The notes below the pieces were generated by a model. The model worked only from the letters and a program-made list of their open reading frames with translations. It searched no databases and was not told the DNA's origin. A program made the position numbers and the translations under genes. From Actinomycetes bacterium (GTDB taxonomy: Bacteria > Actinomycetota > Thermoleophilia > Solirubrobacterales > 70-9), in contig JAEZIQ010000030.1 of assembly GCA_023436605.1 (NCBI GenBank), positions 1-8,086 of the forward strand: a DNA stretch of 8,086 nucleotides, given 5' to 3'. Of this stretch, positions 1 to 5,949 are shown in pieces. Positions within the stretch are counted from its first letter, which is position 1. Each line of letters starts with the position of its first letter.

Positions 1-36
1 CCCTGGAGTGAGTGAGGTTTGGGCTGGTCTTTGGCC

Positions 37-1227
37 CTACGGCATCTTCAGGTTCGCCCAGACGCCGAGGTGGTCGGAGTTCCAGTAGCCGTTGACCGGC
101 TTTGTGCCCGTGACACCCGACTTGATCAACTTGACCGACTTGGGACGGCTGGTCATCACGTGATCGATCGTCTGGTTGAACTTGGCCGGCGCGTCGGCGG
201 TGATGATTCCCGAGTCGACCCCGAAAGTCATCTTCTTCGTGCCGCGGTCGACCATGCCGCCCTTCTTCAGAGCGTTGTAGGCCAGTGCATCCTCGGCGGA
301 GACCGTGTTGTCGTCCGAGTTCAGGTCACCGACCAGGACCGCCGGCAGCTTGCCGCTCCGAAGCGGGCCACGGCTGGCCAGCAGTTCCTTCGCCTGGGCT
401 TCCCGGATCTCCGGAGCACCGAAGGCTTCGAAGTGGGTATTCACGAAACGGAACCACTTGCCCTTGCGGACCTTGACGTCGGCCGAGAGCCAGCCACGGT
501 CGACCTTGACCGGAATTCCCGAAATCACAGGCGTGTAGATCGTCTCGTAGTTCCCTGACTTGACGTTCTTCGTCTTGACCGAAGAGCCGACTTTGGCCAA
601 GATCGCGTCCCGCATGGTCAGGCGACCGTCAAGTTCGCCGTTCGAATTGATTCCGGGGATGTTGCCGTCACCTTCGACCCCGTTGTAATCGGCGGGTGCT
701 TCGAAATCGAACTCCTGCTGGACCTTGACGATCCGGTAGCGCTTCTTGCCCTTGTTGACCTGCGCCATCAGTTCCTTCAGGTAATCGATGTGAACCGTGG
801 TCGCTGTCTTTTCGCCTCCGGTCGCGGCCGCCAGGTTGATCGGACCGGTGCGCCAGAGCGCAACTTCCTGCAGGCCGACAAGGTCCGGGCTGACCTGCTT
901 GAGCTCAGCGGCGAGGCTCTTGGCCCGGGCCTTGAAGTTGTTGGTGTCCACGTCCCGCAGGATCTGACCGTTCTTGTTGATGAAGTCGTCGGTGCTGGAT
1001 GCGTTGATTGCCGGACCTAGGTCGGCTCCGAGGTAGACGTTCCGGGTCATCACCTTGACGGTGTTCGGCTTCTTCTTTTTCTTCTTGGCCTTGCTCGCCT
1101 TCGGCGCGGCGTCAGCCGGCTGGACGTTCAGTGAAGCGAAGGTCAGGGCACCAAGCAGTGCCAGGACGACGAGGAAGAAAGCCCTGGTGTGCCCTTTGGT
1201 CCGCAGACCGGTCGGGGTGTTCAGCAT
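37..1227 (-). CDS. Secreted endonuclease/exonuclease/phosphatase (EEP) family protein
   Basis: A 396-residue exported protein of the EEP (DNase I-like) fold, which hydrolyses phosphodiester or phosphomonoester bonds using a divalent metal. The N-terminus has a basic stretch, a hydrophobic core at about residues 16-33, and a likely cleavage site after the ADA at 38-40, so export is predicted. A lysine run at 46-53 follows. The catalytic set is complete: Asn63 (TRNVYLG), Glu121 (GLQEV), His265 (NTHFEA), Asp301 and Asn303 (GDLNSDD), Asp354-His355 (TIDHVM) and Ser384-Asp385-His386 (SDHLGV). A loop at about 180-202 is rich in Asp, Asn and Gly. I chose the ATG at 1227 because AAGGAGAG lies about 8 nt upstream; the upstream in-frame ATG at 1263 falls inside an inverted repeat and would put extra residues before the signal peptide. 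The substrate cannot be told from sequence: extracellular DNase, sphingomyelinase-like enzyme and other phosphatases share these motifs. Confidence 0.9.
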   Translation of the reverse strand: MLNTPTGLRTKGHTRAFFLVVLALLGALTFASLNVQPADAAPKASKAKKKKKKPNTVKVMTRNVYLGADLGPAINASSTDDFINKNGQILRDVDTNNFKARAKSLAAELKQVSPDLVGLQEVALWRTGPINLAAATGGEKTATTVHIDYLKELMAQVNKGKKRYRIVKVQQEFDFEAPADYNGVEGDGNIPGINSNGELDGRLTMRDAILAKVGSSVKTKNVKSGNYETIYTPVISGIPVKVDRGWLSADVKVRKGKWFRFVNTHFEAFGAPEIREAQAKELLASRGPLRSGKLPAVLVGDLNSDDNTVSAEDALAYNALKKGGMVDRGTKKMTFGVDSGIITADAPAKFNQTIDHVMTSRPKSVKLIKSGVTGTKPVNGYWNSDHLGVWANLKMP

Positions 1228-1233
1228 GAAGTT

Positions 1234-1242
1234 CTCTCCTTT
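1234..1242 (-). promoter_or_regulatory. Strong ribosome binding site of the EEP gene
   Basis: Reading on the minus strand, AAAGGAGAG sits about 8 nt before the ATG at 1227. It is the clearest Shine-Dalgarno sequence in the window and decides the start of the secreted EEP protein in favour of the second in-frame ATG. Confidence 0.75.
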
Positions 1243-1251
1243 GGGTGTGGC

Positions 1252-1270
1252 GTGACGCGGCAAGCGTCAC
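1252..1270. repeat. Perfect inverted repeat GTGACGC-N5-GCGTCAC
   Basis: Two exact 7-bp arms flank a 5-nt centre (GGCAA on the plus strand), in the 102-bp gap between the cytochrome c stop and the EEP start. It lies 24 bp upstream of the EEP start codon. It could be an operator for a dimeric regulator, a hairpin in the EEP mRNA leader, or a terminator stem after the cytochrome gene; there is no T-run on either side, which argues against a classical terminator. The GTGAC...GTCAC outer symmetry loosely recalls CRP/FNR-type sites, but the spacing is not canonical. Function is unassigned. Confidence 0.5.
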
Positions 1271-1329
1271 TCGCGGCCATCGACCGCTGCTAAGGAGAGT
1301 AAACCCGCGAAAGGGAAGTTTGCTGCGGC

Positions 1330-1737
1330 TCAGCCTTCGCCGGCGTACTTCGAAACGAAGTCGGCGATCTCTTCGGCGACCGTGCCGGTGACGATGCCGG
1401 GCGGCATGCGACCGGGAACGTCAGGGCTGTCGGCGCCATTCTCGAGGGCGGCCATCACCTGGGTGTGAATGCCCTCGATCGCGGTCTTGTCGGTGGCCGG
1501 ACCGGCGGGGGCCAGCTTCTGGTCGAGGTTCGGACCGAAATCGCCGACCGTGCCAGCGGCGTAAAGCGTGTGGCAGTTACCGCAGTTGGTCTGGAAGAGC
1601 TGCTTGCCGGGAGTGCTCTGGGGCGGCACGCCCTCATTCTTGGCGATGCTGCCATCCCGCTGGAATGCCCAGAACGGGATGATCACTGCGAGCAGGACGA
1701 GGACGAGACCGAATATGACGAAAGTCTTCTTGTTCAT
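1330..1737 (-). CDS. Membrane-anchored monohaem cytochrome c
   Basis: A 135-residue class I-type cytochrome c. One hydrophobic helix at about residues 5-24, preceded by lysines, acts as an uncleaved anchor or signal and would put the haem domain outside the membrane. The haem attachment motif is CGNCH at 52-56. Pro69 in FGPNLD and Met111 in GRMPPGI fit the conserved loop proline and the sixth (axial) haem ligand. A C-terminal helix (AEEIADFVSKYA) closes the fold. It presumably carries electrons to or from a respiratory complex, but no oxidase, reductase or haem-maturation gene is nearby to say which. The ATG at 1737 has no strong Shine-Dalgarno sequence. The gene lies 71 bp downstream of the glycosylase gene and 102 bp upstream of the EEP gene, all on the same strand. 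Confidence 0.9.
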   Translation of the reverse strand: MNKKTFVIFGLVLVLLAVIIPFWAFQRDGSIAKNEGVPPQSTPGKQLFQTNCGNCHTLYAAGTVGDFGPNLDQKLAPAGPATDKTAIEGIHTQVMAALENGADSPDVPGRMPPGIVTGTVAEEIADFVSKYAGEG

Positions 1738-1779
1738 GTGGGTGCGGCGCGAAGTTGGACGGTGCGCCAGACCGCGCGA

Positions 1780-1785
1780 ATACTA
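1780..1785 (-). promoter_or_regulatory. Possible -10 element for the cytochrome c gene
   Basis: On the minus strand TAGTAT fits the actinobacterial TANNNT pattern in the 71-bp gap after the glycosylase stop codon. It would give a leader of roughly 35 nt. No convincing -35 hexamer is seen at 17-18 bp, so this is only a candidate. Confidence 0.25.
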
Positions 1786-1808
1786 GCGTCCGGACCCTGT
1801 TTCGCGTC

Positions 1809-2528
1809 CTATGGTCGGGACCCCGTTCCGCGACCGTATGGACACATGCGCCTGAGGGCGCATTCTCCGCAGAGCGGCTTCGGGCGGCAAAGGGTCCTGC
1901 CGTGGCGGATCAGGTTCATGTGGAACTCGTATGAGTCCTCGGGATCAACGAGGGCCAAAACTTCGTCGTGGGCTTCTTCGAAGGAAGCGTTGGGCCGGAA
2001 AAGTCCGAGCCTCCCCCCGATGCGGAAGACGTGGACGTCGACCGGGATCTCGGGCCGGTTCCAGGTAAAGACCTGAACGCAGGCCGCCGTCTTTCGCCCC
2101 ACCCCCGGCAGGCCGGTCAGGAACTCCATCGCCTCGATGCGGTCGGCGTGTTCGAGCCAGCCAAGATCGAGATCCTCGATTTCCCGAAGGACCGCCTGGA
2201 TGCGTGGGGCCTTCTGGCGGCTCAGCCCGCCGGGCCGGATCGCCCGCTCGACTTCGCTTTCGGGCGCATCGCGGACCGACTCCCAATCATCGAAGCGGTC
2301 CTTGAGTCCGGCGAAGGCGCGGTCGCGGTTGGCGTCCGACGTTGCCTGCGAGAGGATCGTCCGGACCAGTTCGTCGATCGGCTGGCGGTGGGGCAGATTG
2401 ACCGGCCGGCCGTACATCTCGCGGAGCCGGTCACGGATCTTTCGGACCCGCGCCCGGGTCGGGCGCTTCCAGTCGGCTTTGGCCACTTTCGGCTGCCAGG
2501 TGCCGGGCACCGCTACTGCGCACCCCAA
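1809..2528 (-). CDS. Endonuclease III-like HhH-GPD DNA glycosylase with 4Fe-4S cluster motif
   Basis: A protein of up to 239 residues of the Nth/MutY superfamily, which removes damaged bases in base excision repair. The helix-hairpin-helix is LPGVGRKTA at 140-148, with Lys146 at the Schiff-base lysine position of endonuclease III, and Asp164 in PVDVHVFR is the conserved aspartate. Together they suggest a bifunctional glycosylase/AP lyase. Four cysteines at 214, 220, 223 and 229 form the C-terminal iron-sulfur motif, but spacing is C-X5-C-X2-C-X5-C, one residue shorter in the first gap than in E. coli Nth (X6). The substrate-loop sequence ILSQATSDANRD at 58-69 corresponds to LSAQATD in Nth. 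The longest frame begins with TTG at 2528, overlapping the upstream kinase gene by 16 bp; a GTG at 2510, 2 bp after the kinase stop, is equally possible. Either way translation is probably coupled to the kinase. It may be a paralogue rather than the housekeeping Nth. Confidence 0.88.
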   Translation of the reverse strand: MGCAVAVPGTWQPKVAKADWKRPTRARVRKIRDRLREMYGRPVNLPHRQPIDELVRTILSQATSDANRDRAFAGLKDRFDDWESVRDAPESEVERAIRPGGLSRQKAPRIQAVLREIEDLDLGWLEHADRIEAMEFLTGLPGVGRKTAACVQVFTWNRPEIPVDVHVFRIGGRLGLFRPNASFEEAHDEVLALVDPEDSYEFHMNLIRHGRTLCRPKPLCGECALRRMCPYGRGTGSRP

Positions 2529-3448
2529 TGACCACAGACCGCGGCCGCCGCCCGGGCTGCGTCCGGAAGGACGGACCCGACCCCCGCGAGGTCCCAGCCG
2601 ATTCCGGCCAGTCCGGCCGCGAGGCCGCCCATGAAAGCGTCGCCGGCACCCAACGGGCTGACCGTGCGTGTTACTTCCGGCTCGAAGCTCACCTCGGCTG
2701 CGCCGGCGGTGACGACGGCTCCTTCACCGGCGGTCACCACCACGAGTTCGGGGCCCATCCCGGCAATCTCGCGGGCGGCAGGGCGCGGGTCGGTGAAGCC
2801 GGTGACCAGTTCCGCTTCGCCACGGTTCAGCTTGACCACGGTCGCGGCCGCGGTCAGCTCCCGGCAGAACTCGCGGGCGATCTCCGAGCCGGTCCAGCGA
2901 TTGGGCCGGAAGTTCGGATCGAACAGGATCGGCCGGTCGTGGGTCCGGGCCAGGTCGACCGCCCGCCGGGTGATCTCACGCTCGGTCTCACCGACCATGG
3001 TGTTCGAACCGATCACCACGGCCTCGGATTGCTCGATCGCCTCCTGGAGAAACCCGGAAGTCGCGGCCATGGTCGGGCCGATGTGTTCGCCGTAGACCTG
3101 AAACGAAGGTTCGTTGTCGGCCCCGAATTCGATCAGGGCGAGCGGGGTGTCGGCACCGTCCAGGGCGGCCAGCCAGCGGGTCGCGACACCCTCCGCCTCA
3201 AGACTCTGGGACAGCCACCTGCCCCAGTCGTCCCCGCCGACCCCGCCGACCAGCGCCGCCGGCATGCCCTGGCGGGCGATGCTGACCGCGACGTTCGCCA
3301 GGGCGCCACCGGGCCAGGGCACGAAGCTCTCCGGCGTTTCGCCTTCGGCCAGGTTCCGTTCACAGATCAGGTCGACGATCGCTTCGCCAAGACAGGCGAT
3401 CGGGGGCTGCTCAGCCGGGCTGGTCGGAGATTGCCGTGAAGGCTCCAT
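2513..3448 (-). CDS. PfkB-family carbohydrate kinase, probably fructokinase-like
   Basis: A 311-residue ribokinase/PfkB-family sugar kinase that transfers the ATP gamma-phosphate to a sugar hydroxyl in the cytoplasm. The substrate-side motif WPGGALANVAVSIARQG at about 45-61 matches PfkB signature 1. The C-terminal LGAGDAFMGGL at 266-276 is signature 2, with Asp270 as the catalytic base and GAGD as the anion hole. FDPNFRPNRW at 176-185 and KLNRGEAELVTG at 206-217 are typical of fructokinases and 2-keto-3-deoxygluconate kinases, so fructose is the best guess, but substrate is not fixed by sequence. Length fits the family. I chose the ATG at 3448; the frame also allows a TTG one codon earlier. 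No good Shine-Dalgarno is seen. It is the first gene of the minus-strand group and overlaps the glycosylase gene, with no obvious functional link. Confidence 0.9.
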   Translation of the reverse strand: MEPSRQSPTSPAEQPPIACLGEAIVDLICERNLAEGETPESFVPWPGGALANVAVSIARQGMPAALVGGVGGDDWGRWLSQSLEAEGVATRWLAALDGADTPLALIEFGADNEPSFQVYGEHIGPTMAATSGFLQEAIEQSEAVVIGSNTMVGETEREITRRAVDLARTHDRPILFDPNFRPNRWTGSEIAREFCRELTAAATVVKLNRGEAELVTGFTDPRPAAREIAGMGPELVVVTAGEGAVVTAGAAEVSFEPEVTRTVSPLGAGDAFMGGLAAGLAGIGWDLAGVGSVLPDAARAAAAVCGHWGAQ

Positions 3449-3462
3449 CAATGGGACGTCGC

Positions 3463-3468
3463 AGCCTA
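3463..3468 (-). promoter_or_regulatory. Possible -10 element for the sugar kinase gene
   Basis: On the minus strand TAGGCT fits TANNNT and ends 14 nt before the kinase ATG, which would give a very short leader of about 8 nt. No matching -35 hexamer is evident. It is offered because the start lacks a Shine-Dalgarno sequence and the 69-bp divergent gap must hold a promoter for this direction. Confidence 0.25.
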
Positions 3469-3503
3469 CCCGACGATCTGCGAGATAAATCTGCGCACGC
3501 CAT

Positions 3504-3509
3504 TAGACT
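3504..3509 (+). promoter_or_regulatory. Possible -10 element giving a near-leaderless PAP2-type mRNA
   Basis: TAGACT fits TANNNT and ends 8 nt before the ATG at 3518, so transcription from it would begin at or next to the start codon. The absence of a Shine-Dalgarno sequence before this ATG agrees with leaderless translation, which is common in Actinomycetota. No clear -35 element is seen. Confidence 0.35.
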
Positions 3510-3517
3510 GAGCGGTC

Positions 3518-4318
3518 ATGCCCGCCGTGATTGTCCGGATCGGGGAGTGGCTCCCCCGCGGCTGGGGTGACCTGTTCCTCCAGCTGCTGCTCTACTTCAT
3601 TGCCGATACCGGTTATGAGCTTGCGCGCGGAATGGCCGACGGACGGGCCAACCTCGCTTTCGAGAACGGCGAGCGGATCATGGACGTGGAACGCAGCATG
3701 GGCCTCTTCTTCGAGCCGGGCGTGCAGGGCTCGATCCTCGACCAGCAATGGCTGGTCGACGCCGCCAACACGGTCTATCTGAACAGCCAGTTCACGGTCG
3801 CGCTCGCCTTCCTCGTCTTCATGTACCTGTTTCGCAACTCGCATTACTACTTCTTCCGCAACATGCTGTTCGTCTCGATGGCGATCGCCCTGGTCGGATA
3901 CATCGGGTTCCCGACCGCGCCACCGCGGATGTACCCTGAGTACGGGTTCATCGACACGGTCAACGCACACTCGAGCGTCAACCACGACTCGGCCCTCGCC
4001 AAACTCTTCATCAACCCCTTCGCTGCCGTTCCCTCGATGCACTGCGCGGTTGCCCTGATGATCGGCGGTACCGGTTTCATGGTCTGCCGGAACTGGTTTG
4101 CGAAGGCGTTCTGGGCAGCCTGGCCGCTGCTGGTCGCCTGGGTGACCGTGGTGACCGCGAACCATTACTGGGCCGACGCGGTGCTGGGATGGATGGTGGC
4201 CGGCACCGCCTTCCTCATCGCTTCGCGGGTGATCGCTGAAATAAAGCCCGAACAGTGGTCCTGGAATTCACGGAAACCCTCATCAACCGGTCCGGAGCCG
4301 CAGCAGGCCGAGGCCTGA
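3518..4318 (+). CDS. Aur1/PAP2-type integral membrane phosphatase or inositol-phosphotransferase
   Basis: A 266-residue membrane protein of the PAP2 superfamily, Aur1/inositolphosphotransferase-like branch. Hydrophobic segments lie at about 18-35, 90-105, 112-132, 172-190, 197-213 and 221-240. Three active-site blocks are visible: FPTAPPRM at 131-138, AAVPSMHCA at 169-177 with His175, and TANHYWADAVLGW at 213-225 with His216 and Asp220. In this superfamily the first histidine aids leaving-group protonation and the second, with Asp, acts as the nucleophile that forms a phospho-enzyme. Members remove a lipid phosphate or move a phosphoalcohol head group. The C-terminal 25 residues are polar and probably cytoplasmic. 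The next gene starts 10 bp on, and PIP synthase and inositol-3-phosphate synthase follow, so a role in inositol lipid metabolism (for example PIP dephosphorylation) is plausible but inferred from context only. Confidence 0.85.
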   Translation: MPAVIVRIGEWLPRGWGDLFLQLLLYFIADTGYELARGMADGRANLAFENGERIMDVERSMGLFFEPGVQGSILDQQWLVDAANTVYLNSQFTVALAFLVFMYLFRNSHYYFFRNMLFVSMAIALVGYIGFPTAPPRMYPEYGFIDTVNAHSSVNHDSALAKLFINPFAAVPSMHCAVALMIGGTGFMVCRNWFAKAFWAAWPLLVAWVTVVTANHYWADAVLGWMVAGTAFLIASRVIAEIKPEQWSWNSRKPSSTGPEPQQAEA

Positions 4319-4328
4319 CGGGGGCGCC

Positions 4329-5939
4329 GTGAAGTTCCGGTCATTCCCGAACGCCGCTTCGCTCGGTTTCCTGCTGGCGCCCCTACTGGTGGTGGTCGGC
4401 CTGGCCATCGTTTATCTGGTGATGGCACCCCACAGTGCCGATCACGCCGCCCAGACTTTCCGCACCGAGCTCTTCGAGCTTTCCGGGCCGACGCTCTGGA
4501 ACAACTACTGGTTCGGCGGACACTACCTGCCGACCTACTCGCTGCTTGCCCCGCCGCTCGGGGCCTGGCTCGGCTTCCGGGTGATGGGTTCCCTGGCGGT
4601 GATCGGCACGGTGATCCTCTTCACTTTGATCTCCCGCCGGCACTGGGGTGAGCGGGCCCAGGCGGGGGCGATCTGGTTCGCCTTCGCTGCCACGATCAGC
4701 CTCTTCTCGGGACGTCTGACTTTCGCCCTCGGCGTCTTTCTGGCGATGGCAGCGGTCTTCGCCGCGCAGCGCGACCAGCGGATCCCCTCTCTGATCCTTG
4801 CCGGCTCGGTCGGTCTGGCCAGTCCGGTTGCGGCGCTCTTTCTGGCCTGCGTCGGTTTCGCCCATTTCCTCTCGGAGCGCCCTGACCGCCGGGGAATCGA
4901 GCTTGCCGTGGTGTCGTTCCTGGTTGCCGGTGTGGTCGCCCTGCTCTTCCCCGGGGGCGGCGATGAGCCTTACGTCACTTCGAGCTTCATACCAGCCATC
5001 GGCGTCACCCTGGTCAGCGCCGCAGTCGTCCCGCCGGGCCAGCGACTGGTACGCGTGGCGATCCTCGTCTATGCCGGGGCCCTGGTCGCCTCGTACGTCC
5101 TCTCCACGCCGATGGGTGGGAACGCGAACCGGCTCGGTGCGTTGCTGCTCGGCCCGGTTTTGCTCTGCGCCGTTGCGGCCGAGCCGCTGACCAAGAACTG
5201 GCTCAGGCGGGGGGTGCTTCTGCTGCTGTTTCCGACGATCGTCTGGTGGCAGACCGGCCCGGTGATCCGGGATCTGGAACTGGTGCATGATGAACCGGCG
5301 GTCTCCCAGGCCTTCTACAAGCCGTTGGCGGATGCGCTCGAGCCGCGACTCGCCAGGGAACCGGCCCGGGTCGAAGTGGTTCCGGTGGCCTCGCACTGGG
5401 AGGCGGCGCGGGCCGCGCCGGAGTTTCCGCTGGCCCGGGGCTGGGAGCGCCAGACCGACCGTCACCTGAACCCCCTCTTCTATGCCGATCGGCTTGACCC
5501 GGATCGGTACCGGCGCTGGCTCAACCGGCTCGCGGTCGGTTACGTCGCGGTGCCCGAGACCGAACTCGACTACGCGGGCGAGAAGGAAGCTGTCCTGGTC
5601 AGGAGCGGTCTCCCGTTCCTCAAGGAGATCCCGGTGAATGGTGGCTGGCGGCTGTTCAAGGTCCTCGGCGCCAAGCCGATGGTCGACCGCCCGGCCCGCC
5701 TTTTCAGGCTCGGCACCGACGGGTTTTCCGTAGCGGCCCCGGTCGCCGGCTCCTATCTGGTCCGGATCAGGTCAAACCCCTACTGGCGCGTCAACGGCGG
5801 ACTCGGATGTGTGGAGCCCGGTCCCGGCGATTGGACCCAGGTCACGATGGACCGTCCGGGCATCCTCCAGGTCACGGCTGACTTCAGCCCTGGCGCCCGT
5901 TTCGGATCCGCACGCGACTGTCGTCCCGAAAGGGAATAA
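4329..5939 (+). CDS. GT-C-like multi-pass membrane protein of unknown function
   Basis: A 536-residue protein with roughly nine or ten hydrophobic segments between residues 12 and 308, then a soluble C-terminal region of about 225 residues. After the first membrane helix comes a loop with Asp38 (SADHAAQTF) and then LWNNYWFGGHYLPTY at 56-70. This layout, an acidic residue in the first outer loop followed by a W..(Y/F)GG..P..Y pattern, resembles GT-C fold membrane glycosyltransferases and related uncharacterised membrane families. I cannot assign a specific family. The C-terminal part has no motif I know; NPYWRVNGG at 483-491 near the end recalls YfhO-like proteins. Start is GTG at 4329, supported by a G-rich GGGGG ending 4 nt upstream and by the 10-bp gap to the PAP2-type gene. 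PIP synthase follows 10 bp after the stop, which suggests a lipid-linked glycan job; a transport or scaffold role cannot be excluded. Confidence 0.75.
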   Translation: MKFRSFPNAASLGFLLAPLLVVVGLAIVYLVMAPHSADHAAQTFRTELFELSGPTLWNNYWFGGHYLPTYSLLAPPLGAWLGFRVMGSLAVIGTVILFTLISRRHWGERAQAGAIWFAFAATISLFSGRLTFALGVFLAMAAVFAAQRDQRIPSLILAGSVGLASPVAALFLACVGFAHFLSERPDRRGIELAVVSFLVAGVVALLFPGGGDEPYVTSSFIPAIGVTLVSAAVVPPGQRLVRVAILVYAGALVASYVLSTPMGGNANRLGALLLGPVLLCAVAAEPLTKNWLRRGVLLLLFPTIVWWQTGPVIRDLELVHDEPAVSQAFYKPLADALEPRLAREPARVEVVPVASHWEAARAAPEFPLARGWERQTDRHLNPLFYADRLDPDRYRRWLNRLAVGYVAVPETELDYAGEKEAVLVRSGLPFLKEIPVNGGWRLFKVLGAKPMVDRPARLFRLGTDGFSVAAPVAGSYLVRIRSNPYWRVNGGLGCVEPGPGDWTQVTMDRPGILQVTADFSPGARFGSARDCRPERE

Positions 5940-5949
5940 CCTGCCCGGC

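Noticed and set aside
21..37. GGGC...GCCC short hairpin just beyond the EEP stop codon
   Set aside because: The stem is only 4 bp with a 9-nt loop and no T-run; such pairs are expected by chance at this GC content.
1968..2531. Plus-strand open frames antisense to the glycosylase gene
   Set aside because: The minus frame has the helix-hairpin-helix, catalytic Lys and Asp and four cluster cysteines; the plus frames have no recognisable features.
2528..3439. A 303-codon plus-strand open frame antisense to the sugar kinase
   Set aside because: Low-complexity Arg/Gly/Asp-rich product with no motif, while the minus frame carries both PfkB signatures.
3503..4165. A 220-codon minus-strand open frame antisense to the PAP2-type gene
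   Set aside because: Its product is His/Glu/Asp/Val-rich with no domain, and the plus frame has all PAP2 active-site blocks.
4383..5465. A 360-codon open frame on the minus strand inside the GT-C-like gene
   Set aside because: The product is dominated by Arg, Gly, Glu, Asp and Gln without hydrophobic core or motif, typical of antisense frames in GC-rich DNA; the plus frame has clear membrane helices.
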